From Avispirillum sp959601495 (lineage in GTDB: Bacteria > Bacillota > Clostridia > Oscillospirales > CAG-272): a DNA stretch of 64,000 nucleotides. Within the stretch, counting starts at the first letter, position 1, and the number at the start of each line of letters is the position of its first letter. Under the pieces are notes generated by a model. The model saw only the letters and a program-made list of their open reading frames with translations. It ran no database searches and had not been told where the DNA came from. The stretch covers positions 1 through 64,000 of the forward strand of contig CAUGPT010000010.1 of assembly GCA_959601495.1 (NCBI GenBank), read 5' to 3'. Of this stretch, positions 27,308 through 35,784 are shown in pieces. The position numbers were made by a program, and so were the translations under genes.

Positions 27308-28747
27308 ATGGCAAGCGATAAGAAAATGGTTGAGCAGATCACGTCCATGGACGAGGATTTTGCAAAGTGGTACACCGATATATGCAAAAAGGCTGACCTT
27401 ATTGCATACTCAAGCGTAAAAGGCTGTATGATAATCCGCCCTTACGGATATGCGGTCTGGGAGCTTATTCAGAAAAATCTCGACACGCGCTTCAAAGAGA
27501 TGGGTCACGAAAACGTGTATATGCCCATGTTCATTCCCGAAAGCCTGCTCAATAAGGAAAAAGAGCACGTTGAGGGCTTTGCGCCCGAGGTCGCGTGGGT
27601 CACCCACGGCGGCAGCGAGCCCCTGCAGGAGCGCCTCTGCGTCCGTCCCACATCGGAGACCCTTTTCTGCGAGCACTATGCGGATATAATCAAATCGTAC
27701 AGAGATCTTCCCAAGCTCTACAACCAGTGGTGCTCCGTTGTCCGCTGGGAAAAGACCACCCGTCCTTTCCTGCGCAGCCGCGAGTTTCTGTGGCAGGAGG
27801 GTCACACCATGCACGCCACCGCAAAGGAGGCGGAGGAGGAGACTATCCGCATGCTCAACTGCTATGCGGACTTCCACGAGAGAGATCTTGCCATCCCCGT
27901 AATAAAAGGCAGAAAAACCGAAAGCGATAAATTCGCGGGCGCCGTTGCCACATACGCTATCGAGGCGCTCATGCACGACGGCAAAGCGCTGCAGGCAGGC
28001 ACGTCCCACTATTTCGGCGACGGCTTTGCAAAAGCGTTCGACATAAAATATACCGATAAGGACAACACTCTCCGTTATCCTCACCAGACGTCATGGGGCG
28101 TTACGACCAGAATGATCGGCGGCATCATCATGACCCACGGCGACAACAACGGTCTTGTGCTGCCCCCTGCGGTCGCTCCCATACAGGTGGTCATAATCCC
28201 CGTTCAGCAGCATAAGGAGGGCGTTCTTGAGGCTGCATACGCTCTGCGCGACAGACTGAAGGAAAACTTCCGCGTAAAGGTGGACGACAGCGAAAACACC
28301 CCCGGCTGGAAGTTCTCGGAGTACGAGATGAAGGGCGTTCCGCTGCGTATAGAAATAGGCCCCCGCGACATCGCAGAGGGCAAGTGCGTCAGCGTAAAGC
28401 GCCACAACAGAGAAAAGAATTTCGAGTCTCTTGAAAATATCGAAGATATCGTTGCCAAGCGTCTGCAGGAGGTGCGCGACGGTATGTACGAAAAGGCGCT
28501 CGAAAACAGAAGCCGCCGCACCTATGAGTGCAGAAGCCTCGACGAGATCAAAGAATCTCTCAAGGAGAACGGCGACGGACTTGTTATGGCAATGTGGTGC
28601 GGAGACGAGGCGTGCGAGGATAAGGTAAAGGCGGAGACAGGCGTCGGCAGCCGCTGCATCCCCTTTGAACAGAAGCACATCTCCGATACCTGCGTATGCT
28701 GCGGCAAGCCCGCAAAGCATATGGTCTGCTGGGCTATCGCATACTGA
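27308..28747 (+). CDS. proS: Prolyl-tRNA synthetase (archaeal/eukaryal-like type)
   Basis: ProS charges tRNA-Pro. The 479-residue protein is of the shorter type found in archaea, eukaryotes and many Clostridia: it has no editing insert between motifs 2 and 3 and ends in a zinc-binding-like domain with CGDEACE, CVCCGKPA and the C-terminal Tyr. Class II motifs include VYMPMFIPESLL, RPTSET, QWCSVVRWEKTTRPFLRSREFLW-like residues and GVTTRMIGGIIMTHGD. TTCGGAG lies ahead of the ATG. It stands alone with its own promoter and a hairpin terminator at 28886-28928. Confidence 0.97.
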   Translation: MASDKKMVEQITSMDEDFAKWYTDICKKADLIAYSSVKGCMIIRPYGYAVWELIQKNLDTRFKEMGHENVYMPMFIPESLLNKEKEHVEGFAPEVAWVTHGGSEPLQERLCVRPTSETLFCEHYADIIKSYRDLPKLYNQWCSVVRWEKTTRPFLRSREFLWQEGHTMHATAKEAEEETIRMLNCYADFHERDLAIPVIKGRKTESDKFAGAVATYAIEALMHDGKALQAGTSHYFGDGFAKAFDIKYTDKDNTLRYPHQTSWGVTTRMIGGIIMTHGDNNGLVLPPAVAPIQVVIIPVQQHKEGVLEAAYALRDRLKENFRVKVDDSENTPGWKFSEYEMKGVPLRIEIGPRDIAEGKCVSVKRHNREKNFESLENIEDIVAKRLQEVRDGMYEKALENRSRRTYECRSLDEIKESLKENGDGLVMAMWCGDEACEDKVKAETGVGSRCIPFEQKHISDTCVCCGKPAKHMVCWAIAY

Positions 28748-28885
28748 TTTTATACGGTATCGGCAGTGGAGAGCCATATAAGCTCCGGAACAAAACTCCG
28801 GCTGCGGCGCGGCTTACTTTCCCATGCGCCGGAACCGCGGCTGCGTGGGCACCGATCACGGTCCTCACCGCGCCGGAATATAAGA

Positions 28886-28930
28886 AAACAACGCTCCGTT
28901 TGCCGTGTGCCGGCGGAGCGTATTGTTTAA
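28886..28930 (+). terminator. Terminator-like hairpin after proS
   Basis: Arms AAACAA-CGCTCCG and CGGAGCG-TA-TTGTTT pair around a 15-base loop, followed by AATTAAAG. It lies 140 bases past the proS stop. The intervening 140 bases are GC-rich and held no gene. Confidence 0.5.
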
Positions 28931-28990
28931 TTAAAGCGCTTTTGCGCTGCGGCGCGGCTGTACCGAGATAAAACGAAGGGAGGACGGCAT

Positions 28991-30115
28991 ATGAAAGAAT
29001 TTTCCGTAAGCCTTAAGGAGAAATTCCGCAGGCTTGATTTTGTCGTTCTCATCTGTGCCCTCGGCATGACGGCGCTCTCTCTCGTAACTCTTGCGGGCGC
29101 CGCAAACGAATACGGCTCGCGCTACGTTATAGTGCAGGGACTTGCCTCCGTAATGGGCATATGCGCCATGCTCGTTATAGCCTTTCTTGACTATGATAAA
29201 ATAATCTCGCGCTACGGCAAATGGTTTTATGTTCTCGCCGTGGTTCTCATGGTGGCGGTGGTGCTGTTCGGAGAGGGCGAAAAGGGAAACAAAAACTGGC
29301 TGCGAATACCGGGCGTTCCCTTTGACATTCAGCCGTCCGAATACTGCAAGTTTCTTTTCATAATAACGTTTTCCCGGCACATAAAGCTTGTGCAGGGCGA
29401 GATAAACAAGATAAAAAACGTGCTCGCGCTGGCAGTTCACGCGGGCGTCATCTGCGGACTTATCCTTCTGACGGGAGACTTGGGTTCTGCTCTTGTATAC
29501 TTCTTCATCATTGCCTCAATGCTGCTGGTCGGCGGGCTTTCTCTTTGGTATTTTGCGGCGGTGATAGCTATAATGGCGCTGTGTTCTCCGCTGCTGTGGG
29601 AAATGCTCAGCACAAAGCAGCAGGACAGAATAATATACGGCTTCTGGCCGGAGGGAGACCCGCAGGGCATAGGCTTTCAGGCACTGCGCAGCCGCGCGGC
29701 GATCGCCGCCGGCGGCTTTCTCGGCTCGGGCTGGCGCGGAGGCACGCAGTTTACGAGCATCCCGTTCGGATATACCGATTTCATATTCGCTATCCTTGCC
29801 GAAAAGTTCGGATTTTTCGGCTGCTTTACCTATATCGTGCTTATGAGCGTTATGGTCTTTCGACTTCTGTGGCTGGCAAAGGTCGCCAGAAAGGACTACG
29901 GCGCGTATATGTGCGCGGGTGTTGCGGCGGTGTTTATAGCGCAGACCCTTGAAAATATAGGAATGTGTCTTGCGCTTTTGCCCGTTATAGGCATAACGCT
30001 GCCGTTTATGAGCTACGGCGGCTCATCCATGCTGTCCATGTATCTGCTTGTGGGCCTTGTGCAGAGCATAAAAAGCCACAACCAAAAGTATTTCTTCGAG
30101 AGAGAAAAGGCATAA
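28991..30115 (+). CDS. RodA/FtsW/SpoVE family glycan polymerase
   Basis: The 374-residue membrane protein belongs to the SEDS family that polymerises lipid II into peptidoglycan strands. About ten hydrophobic segments are present. Family features include FDIQPSEYCKFLF, TGDLGSALVYFFI, GFQALRSRAAIAAGGFLGSGW-like residues, DFIFAILAEKFGFFGC and GITLPFMSYGGSSM near the C-terminus. The Asp in TGDLGS corresponds to the catalytic Asp of RodA. GGGAGGA precedes the ATG. It is a single gene with no class B PBP beside it, so RodA, FtsW or SpoVE roles cannot be told apart. Confidence 0.93.
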   Translation: MKEFSVSLKEKFRRLDFVVLICALGMTALSLVTLAGAANEYGSRYVIVQGLASVMGICAMLVIAFLDYDKIISRYGKWFYVLAVVLMVAVVLFGEGEKGNKNWLRIPGVPFDIQPSEYCKFLFIITFSRHIKLVQGEINKIKNVLALAVHAGVICGLILLTGDLGSALVYFFIIASMLLVGGLSLWYFAAVIAIMALCSPLLWEMLSTKQQDRIIYGFWPEGDPQGIGFQALRSRAAIAAGGFLGSGWRGGTQFTSIPFGYTDFIFAILAEKFGFFGCFTYIVLMSVMVFRLLWLAKVARKDYGAYMCAGVAAVFIAQTLENIGMCLALLPVIGITLPFMSYGGSSMLSMYLLVGLVQSIKSHNQKYFFEREKA

Positions 30116-30332
30116 CGAAAAGACCGCGTTGCCGCTTTGCCTCCGGCATCCCGTCGGGTCCCGCCGTGCGATCCCCGTCCGGAATAACTGCCGTTTGCGC
30201 CCGAATATCGAAAATATCCCCGTCCGGCGCGACCGACAGCATTCAAATAATGATGATGCGAATGCGCCGAGCGGCGCATTCGCCGCTTTTTACGACTTTT
30301 TCGGCATTTTTGCCGCGCACGTGAAAAAACTG

Positions 30333-30367
30333 TTTACAAACTGTGGCACATATGATAAACTTTATCA
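30333..30367 (+). promoter_or_regulatory. paaK promoter with palindromic operator
   Basis: TTTACA (30333-30338) and TAAACT (30356-30361) are 17 bases apart. A perfect palindrome, TGATAAA-C-TTTATCA (30353-30367), covers the -10. CTGTG at 30341 and CACAG at 30366 form a second, wider inverted pair. A repressor site is likely; the regulator is unknown. Confidence 0.6.
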
Positions 30368-30399
30368 CAGTAAAGAATTTCAGTCAGGAAGTGGTACCA

Positions 30400-31704
30400 A
30401 TGGAAAAATACTATCAGAAGGATATAGAGTGCGCCTCGCCGGAGACCATAAAGGGCTGGCAGAACGAAAAGATCGTATCCCAGGTCAGAAACGTATGGGA
30501 CAACGTTCCGTATTACAGGGCACTTATGGAGGAGAAGGGCGTCTGCCCCGACGATATTAAGTCGATAGACGATATTTCAAAGCTCCCCTTTATTTCAAAG
30601 GCGGATCTGAGAGAGGCGTATCCTTTCGGGCTGCTTGCGCGTCCTCTTTCCGAGTGCGTGCGCATCCATTCCACAAGCGGTACCACGGGTAAGCGCGTTA
30701 TAGCCTTCTATACGCAGCACGATATTGACCTGTGGGACGACTGCTGCTGCCGTGCGCTCGCCGCGGCGGGCGCGGATGAGAACGACATCTGCCAGGTGGC
30801 ATACGGCTACGGTCTGTTCACCGGCGGCGCGGGTCTCAACGGCGGCTCTCACAAGCTGGGCTGCCTCACCCTGCCCATGTCAAGCGGAAACACGGAAAGA
30901 CAGATACAGTTCATGCGCGATCTGGGTTCCACCGTTCTCTGCTGTACGCCCTCATATGCGGTGTACATAGGTGAGGTGCTGCACGAAATGGGTCTCACTG
31001 CCGATGATATAAAGCTTAAAGCCGGCATTTTCGGCGCGGAACCCTGGACGGAGGAAATGCGCCGCGATATCGAGAAGGCTCTCGGTATTAAGGCATACGA
31101 TATTTACGGACTTACGGAGCTTTCCGGCCCCGGCGTTGCGTTTGAGTGCTCCGCTCAGAGCGGTATGCACATAAACGAGGATCATTTCTACGCCGAAATT
31201 ATCAATCCGGATACGGGCGAGGTTCTTCCCGAGGGTGAAAAGGGCGAGCTTGTGTTCACAAGTCTTGATAAAGAGGCGTTCCCGCTGCTGCGCTACCGCA
31301 CGCGCGACATCTGCATCCTGAAAAGGGAAAAATGTTCCTGCGGCAGAACTCATATCAAAATGTGCAAGCCCATGGGCAGGAGCGACGATATGATGATAAT
31401 CCGCGGCGTAAACGTTTTCCCGTCACAGATAGAAGCCGTGCTTCTGCAGCAGGGATATACCGCAAACTATCAGATAGTAGTGGACAGAGTGGGCGCGACG
31501 GATACGTTCGACGTGTATGTGGAGCTTCCCGAGGACCGTCTCTCCGACACCGTGCGCGAGATGACGGAGATGGAGCATTCTCTCTCCGCGGCGCTTAAGA
31601 CAATGCTCGGCATAAATCCCAAGGTGCATCTTGTACAGCCCAAGTCCATTGCGAGAAACGAGGGCAAGGCGGTAAGAGTAGTGGATCGCAGAAAGCTTAT
31701 ATAA
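30400..31704 (+). CDS. Phenylacetate-CoA ligase (PaaK-like)
   Basis: This 434-residue adenylate-forming enzyme converts an aryl acid such as phenylacetate to its CoA thioester through an acyl-adenylate. It shows the PaaK beginning (VWDNVPYYRALMEEKG), the P-loop-like STSGTTGKRV, the segment DIYGLTELSGPGVAFEC and the C-terminal hinge SDDMMIIRGVNVFPSQIE. AGGAAG is nine bases before the ATG at 30400; an earlier in-frame ATG at 30343 lies upstream of the -10 region and is unlikely. In anaerobes the paaK/ACT pair usually handles aryl acids from aromatic amino acid breakdown. No indolepyruvate oxidoreductase genes are next to it here. Confidence 0.92.
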   Translation: MEKYYQKDIECASPETIKGWQNEKIVSQVRNVWDNVPYYRALMEEKGVCPDDIKSIDDISKLPFISKADLREAYPFGLLARPLSECVRIHSTSGTTGKRVIAFYTQHDIDLWDDCCCRALAAAGADENDICQVAYGYGLFTGGAGLNGGSHKLGCLTLPMSSGNTERQIQFMRDLGSTVLCCTPSYAVYIGEVLHEMGLTADDIKLKAGIFGAEPWTEEMRRDIEKALGIKAYDIYGLTELSGPGVAFECSAQSGMHINEDHFYAEIINPDTGEVLPEGEKGELVFTSLDKEAFPLLRYRTRDICILKREKCSCGRTHIKMCKPMGRSDDMMIIRGVNVFPSQIEAVLLQQGYTANYQIVVDRVGATDTFDVYVELPEDRLSDTVREMTEMEHSLSAALKTMLGINPKVHLVQPKSIARNEGKAVRVVDRRKLI

Positions 31705-31726
31705 TCAAAAGAAAGGCGGCACTGCA

Positions 31727-32155
31727 ATGAGAATAAAACAGATATCGGTATTTATAGAAAACAAGGCGGGCTCGCTTTCCGGCGTATGCCGCGTGCTTGC
31801 CGACAACGGCATAAATCTCAGAGCGCTGTCCATTGCCGACACGCGCGATTTCGGCATACTGCGCATAATTGTCGAGGACCCCGAAAAAACGGTTGAAATA
31901 CTAAAGAACGCGGGATACGCCTGCAAAACAACGTACGTTATCGCCGTTGAGATAGACGACGCGCCCGGCGGCATGGCAAAAGCCATAGGCACAATAACGG
32001 ACGCCGGTATTGAGATAGAGTACGCGTACGCGTTCGTGTCGCACAGAAAGGGCAGTGCGTATATGATATTCCGCATGTCGCACAGCGAGGAATCGGAGAA
32101 AAAGCTTGCGGCATCGGGTCTGCGGCTGGCAGGCTGCGACGAGCTTTTCGGCTGA
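31727..32155 (+). CDS. ACT domain protein (tandem ACT)
   Basis: The 142-residue protein consists of two ACT domains, small ligand-binding folds that usually sense amino acids. It begins with IKQISVFIENKAGSLSGVC, followed by LADNGINLRALSIADTRDFGILRIIV, and a second copy from about residue 70 with DAPGGMAKAIGTITDAGIEIEYAYAF. It stands 22 bases after paaK, with AAAGG before the ATG, and is likely cotranscribed. This paaK-ACT pairing is common in Clostridia and archaea; a regulatory role on aryl acid metabolism is inferred. Confidence 0.93.
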   Translation: MRIKQISVFIENKAGSLSGVCRVLADNGINLRALSIADTRDFGILRIIVEDPEKTVEILKNAGYACKTTYVIAVEIDDAPGGMAKAIGTITDAGIEIEYAYAFVSHRKGSAYMIFRMSHSEESEKKLAASGLRLAGCDELFG

Positions 32156-32168
32156 CCGAATATATAAA

Positions 32169-32205
32169 AATTCCCCGCGCGAAATTTCGCGAGGGGAATT
32201 GCTTT
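32169..32205 (+). terminator. Terminator after the paaK-ACT operon
   Basis: AATTCCCC and GGGGAATT enclose a second palindrome, GCGAAATTTCGC, and GCTTTTT follows. It begins 13 bases past the ACT gene stop. Confidence 0.75.
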
Positions 32206-32233
32206 TTCCGCCGCTTCGGGATATAATATATCC
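32199..32233 (+). promoter_or_regulatory. Possible promoter for the FakA-like small gene
   Basis: TTGCTT and TATAAT are 17 bases apart. The -10 lies in a perfect palindrome, GGATATA-A-TATATCC (32219-32233). The -35 match is weak and overlaps the preceding terminator. Confidence 0.45.
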
Positions 32234-32262
32234 GACACAGATCAAAAAAACGGAGGCAAAAT

Positions 32263-32514
32263 ATGCTTGAGTATAAGTACGATACGCAGCTTCTCATAGA
32301 GGGAAACGATCTTGACGAGGACGCGGTCAGAGACTGGTTTACGGAGAATTTCAAGGGTGACTGCCTGCTTGCAGTAGGCGACGAGGAACTTATAAAAATT
32401 CATTTTCACACAAACGAACCGTGGAAGGTGCTTGAGTACTGCTCAACTCTCGGCGAGATATTCGATATAGTTATAGAGGATATGGATCGCCAGGCGAGAG
32501 GGCTCAAGGGCTGA
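32263..32514 (+). CDS. Small stand-alone domain related to FakA/YloV
   Basis: The 83-residue protein resembles the middle part of FakA/YloV, the fatty acid kinase subunit with a DAK2 domain. Compare YDTQLLIEG, DCLLAVGDEELIKIHFHTN and PWKVLEYCSTLGEIFDIVIE with the family pattern of GDSLVVVGD-like and KVHVHTN-like segments. The kinase (DAK2) part itself is absent, so it cannot phosphorylate alone. Similar short proteins are annotated in Clostridia as kinase to dihydroxyacetone kinase. ACGGAGG precedes the ATG. It is a single gene; whether it is a free-standing regulator or a relic is open. Confidence 0.75.
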   Translation: MLEYKYDTQLLIEGNDLDEDAVRDWFTENFKGDCLLAVGDEELIKIHFHTNEPWKVLEYCSTLGEIFDIVIEDMDRQARGLKG

Positions 32515-32771
32515 AAGAATTGCGGCGCACGGGCACCCGAAAGAAAGCGCGAAACAAAGCTTTTCTAAGGCGGCGCGGCATCGGAAAACGCCGCGCGGCT
32601 GAACGCCGCATCGCCCGAGCGTCGGGAGATGCGCGGCAGAGACGCGCAGCGCCGGGCCGTTGTTGGCGGAGCTTTTATATATAGATATTTCCGCGAAAAT
32701 GTCGGCAGCGCCGCACCTCTCCCCCCAGTCTGACGGGACACCGCACAAGCTGCCGCGCGGACGGCTGAAAA
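32515..32771 (+). other. Non-coding region before a strong terminator
   Basis: No gene was seen in these 257 GC-rich bases. They would form a long 3' end of the preceding transcript or hold a short RNA. A TA-rich piece (TTATATATAGATAT, around 32677) could be a weak -10. Confidence 0.3.
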
Positions 32772-32803
32772 AGAAGCCATGCGAAAGCATGGCTTCTTTT
32801 TTT
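32772..32803 (+). terminator. Strong intrinsic terminator
   Basis: AGAAGCCATGC and GCATGGCTTCT form a perfect 11-bp stem with a GAAA loop, followed by a run of T to 32803. It also precedes the 3' end of the leftward HAD gene by 71 bases and could serve both. Confidence 0.9.
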
Positions 32804-32874
32804 GCGCCGTATCTTCAAAATAGACGATGAGAATATATATGCACCTAAATATAATATTTTTGCAAACCGCGCGT

Positions 32875-33561
32875 TCAGCGGATGATATCGCAAAGCTCGC
32901 CCGGGCGCGATAATAGTATATTTGCTCCCGCATCCGTCAGGCACTTTCTGTCCCTGTATCCCCAGAGAACACCGACTGGCAGCATACCGGAGTTCGTTGC
33001 CGTCAGCATATCTATATCCGAATCTCCCACAAAAATGCACTCCGAGGGCGCGGCGCCAAGCTTTTCTGCGACCTCAAGCGCCGGCGCGGGATCGGGTTTT
33101 GCGGGCATTTTGTCCGTATTCCCGCGGATAACGTCGAATACACCGGGGAAAAGCTTTTCAACGATAAGCTTTGCAAAGCGGTCGCGCTTGTTTGTGAGCA
33201 CCCCGAGGCGCATTCCGCGCGCTTTAAGCGTGCGCAGCGCGTCTGTCATCCCTTCGTATGCACAAGTCTCGCAGACGTAGCATTTATGATATTCCTCGGC
33301 GTTTATCGCCATCGCGCGGTCCACAAGAGGATCGTCGGGAGACGCCGCCGCGCCGTCGGGCAGGCTGCGCCATACGAAATATCTGTTTCCGCGGTTGATA
33401 AAGCCGAGAAGCTCCTCGCGGCTCCTCTCGGGATAGCCCATGCGGGAAAGCATGGCGTTCATTGCCCGCAGAAGATCGGGCAGAGTGTCGCAGAGTGTGC
33501 CGTCCAGATCGAATATAAACGCTCTGATGGCGGACGTGTCGGTGCTTTTCAGTTCTTCCAT
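32875..33561 (-). CDS. HAD family hydrolase (phosphoglycolate phosphatase-like)
   Basis: This 228-residue phosphatase of the haloacid dehalogenase superfamily has motif I FDLDGTLCDT (nucleophile Asp first), motif II LGVLTNKRD, a Lys in motif III near AKPDPAPAL, and motif IV FVGDSDIDML. The helical cap between motifs I and II matches the phosphoglycolate phosphatase (Gph) subfamily. Substrate is not certain. It stands alone behind a promoter at 33616-33643. No strong ribosome site is evident before the ATG at 33561. Confidence 0.92.
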   Translation of the reverse strand: MEELKSTDTSAIRAFIFDLDGTLCDTLPDLLRAMNAMLSRMGYPERSREELLGFINRGNRYFVWRSLPDGAAASPDDPLVDRAMAINAEEYHKCYVCETCAYEGMTDALRTLKARGMRLGVLTNKRDRFAKLIVEKLFPGVFDVIRGNTDKMPAKPDPAPALEVAEKLGAAPSECIFVGDSDIDMLTATNSGMLPVGVLWGYRDRKCLTDAGANILLSRPGELCDIIR

Positions 33562-33615
33562 GTGAGATCTACCGTGCCTCTTTTGCCGTAATGCCGTTTC
33601 AGCGGCTCATGTAAT

Positions 33616-33643
33616 ATGATAGCGCAAATGCGGCGTTTGTCAA
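33616..33643 (-). promoter_or_regulatory. Promoter for the HAD hydrolase gene
   Basis: On the minus strand TTGACA and TATCAT are 16 bases apart, with the -10 about 55 bases before the start codon. Confidence 0.65.
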
Positions 33644-33937
33644 CCGCAAAACGGTAAAATATTTCGGCGGGGGGCGTGATATACGCCGCGCAGTGCGAGT
33701 CGTGCCGCACAGCGCAGGTGCGGTTCGGGAGGCACAGCGCGAGTCGTGCCGCGCATAATGCGCTTCCGTATGACCGACCGGGCGCCGACGCGGATCCTGC
33801 CGCGCGGCTGAGCTTTTTGAGGGGCGTTATTTCGGCGCGGACCGGGAGGCGCCGCGTATTTTGCCGCGCACATTTCGAAATACCGCCGCCGCGCGCACAT
33901 CCGAAAACGATGCTGCTGCCGCGCGGGGGCGCCGTAT
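33644..33937. other. GC-rich intergenic region
   Basis: No gene was seen. GCGAGTCGTGCCGC occurs twice, near 33697 and 33750. The stretch separates the HAD promoter from the 3' end of the SleB-like gene. Confidence 0.4.
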
Positions 33938-34735
33938 TTACGGATTGCCGAACACCATGTTCCCGGCTTCGAACGTGATCTTTTCGGGCAGCGCGCCGCG
34001 AAAGCCCTCACCGACGTGACCCAGCGAGCAAGCGCCGTCCGTGGGGTCCTCGCCGCCCTCGGCAAGCTCTATCGCGCGCATGGCGGAGCGCATCTCGCCA
34101 TCGCTTCGCTTGTCGGAGATGGTTCCGTCGGAAACGCATGAAAAAGCGCCTGCGTCAAATATGACGTTCGCGCAGCAGCCGGGGTAGTATTCGCTTTCGA
34201 TCCGGTTCATGACCACCGCCGCGGCGGATACCTTGCACACAAACGGCTCGCCTTCACACTCGGCGCAGATAAAGCGGCACAGCAGCAGACGTTCCGCGTC
34301 GCTCAGAGCCGCACGGGTACCGTCCGGCTCTGCCGAAACGCTTCTGTATCCGCTGCTTGTCCCCGTGATGAGCAGCACGGCGGCGGTGCCGCAGACGCCC
34401 GCCGCAATTACGATGCAGCACAGTACAAGTACAACGGTGTCGGCAAGCCTGCGGCGGGCAGAAGTCTTTTTTTCTGCGGCACGGCGCGCCGCGCACGGCT
34501 TTCCAAGTTCCGCCGCTTTGTATGTGTCACCGAAGCCCGTCTTGTATGTGCCACCGAAGCCTGCCGCCTTGTATGAGCCTCTGCAACCCGCCGCCGTGCC
34601 CGAGCTTCCGCGACCCGCCGCTGTGCCCGAGCCCCCGCGCCGCGATGCTTTGTCATATTCTCCGCGACTTGCTGCCCTGTATGAGCCCCCGCGCCGCGAG
34701 AGCTTTTGTATACGTAAATTTACGGTCCTTCGCAT
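33938..34735 (-). CDS. SleB-like cell wall hydrolase with repeat-rich N-terminus
   Basis: The C-terminal 120 residues form a Hydrolase_2 (SleB/CwlJ-type) domain that cleaves peptidoglycan: LSDAERLLLCRFICAECEGEP with the catalytic Glu, AAVVMNRIES and GAFSCVSDG are family-like. One membrane segment lies near residues 110-132. The first 90 residues are low-complexity, basic and Gly/Ser-rich, with repeating units such as GSGTAAGRG, GSYKAAGFG and GTYKTGFG. Total length is 265 residues. GAGGAGG is seven bases before the ATG at 34735. The hydrolase would be outside the cell, tethered by its helix, with the repeat tract inside. Confidence 0.85.
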   Translation of the reverse strand: MRRTVNLRIQKLSRRGGSYRAASRGEYDKASRRGGSGTAAGRGSSGTAAGCRGSYKAAGFGGTYKTGFGDTYKAAELGKPCAARRAAEKKTSARRRLADTVVLVLCCIVIAAGVCGTAAVLLITGTSSGYRSVSAEPDGTRAALSDAERLLLCRFICAECEGEPFVCKVSAAAVVMNRIESEYYPGCCANVIFDAGAFSCVSDGTISDKRSDGEMRSAMRAIELAEGGEDPTDGACSLGHVGEGFRGALPEKITFEAGNMVFGNP

Positions 34736-35638
34736 TGCAGTCCTCCTCGATTCACATAGGTATCCGTTCTGATTTTTCCCATAAGCTTGCCGCATTATTC
34801 GGGCAGGGCAGGCGCCGGCGCCCGAAAGAGGTAGCTTTTCCGAACGCGCCGTTTTGTTCTTGGTGCGGGAGAATCCGCGGCTTTCAAGCCCGCGTGTCCG
34901 CTGCCTGCCGCGATCATTGCGTCAAAGACTCGGGCGCAGATATAGGCTTTCAAGTCCGCGTGCCCGCCGCCCGCCGCCCGCCGCCCGCCGCCCGCTGCCT
35001 GATGGCGTGCGCGTTGGGCATACGGCACCGCCGCACCCTGCGCAGCACACGTGCTTCTGAAGCAAAAACGCCGGAGCACGGTAGGTCCGTGCTTTTTGAG
35101 TGCTGCTTCGGGGCGTGGTCGAAGGCGCGGAAAAGTATCGGCGCGCGGTGAGGACATGCTGTCGCTTAACCGTCCGCCGCGCCTGTCATGCTTTTGAACA
35201 TACCGGCGTGCGACGTGCGCGTTTTTGCCTGGAAAGCCGGAATTTTTACCGACTTAATCGGATATGCCATGTTTCTTTTCAGAAAATTAATATTTTGTGC
35301 AAAATGGACATACGGAGAAAAAACGGCGGATATTTTGTGCAAATTGCTATAAAAATGTTACCGATTTTTTACAAATGCTACAATAGCGGGAAATGTCCCC
35401 GATTGTCAAAACAGTAACTGCAAATTACTTATGCTTGCGCAAATCCGCTATAATGTGCCGTATTTTGTAAAAATGTCTGTATATCCGCCCGTAAGGTAAC
35501 TAAAATTTACCATGCAAAAATAATTCACGCAGCACCTCCGAAAACGCTCGGAAACGCCCCGAAAATATGTCGGCGCGGCGCGGCAAAAATAACTTCATGA
35601 GTGAGCATTTTGCTTTCGGCATATTATTATGTAGAAAC
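34736..35638. other. Long intergenic region with simple repeats
   Basis: No credible gene was found. The heptamer CCCGCCG is repeated five times at 34963-34997 (last copy with one change). GGCTTTCAAG followed by a CCCGCGTG-like piece occurs near 34880 and 34946. From about 35270 the base composition turns AT-rich, with ATATTTTGTGCAAA present twice near 35290 and 35330 and a TATAAT near 35451 that lacks a good -35. Confidence 0.5.
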
Positions 35639-35667
35639 TTGACATCGAGCGGCTGGTGTGATATCAT
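35639..35667 (+). promoter_or_regulatory. Promoter of the glycan-uptake operon
   Basis: TTGACA and TATCAT are 17 bases apart. The leader to the first start codon is about 110 bases. No operator-like palindrome was seen in it. Confidence 0.75.
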
Positions 35668-35784
35668 GAAGTGTATACAAAAAAGGGCAAAAACTGCATT
35701 TTTGTCCTTTTCCGATCCGCAGATCTTACCTGCGCCGCGCGCGCAAAGCATTCTGCGGACACACTACGCAGGAGGAAGGTTCTT

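Noticed and set aside
34796..35157. Open frame with repeated Ala/Gly/His residues on the minus strand
   Set aside because: It arises from the CCCGCCG heptamer repeat, with no ribosome site or family match.
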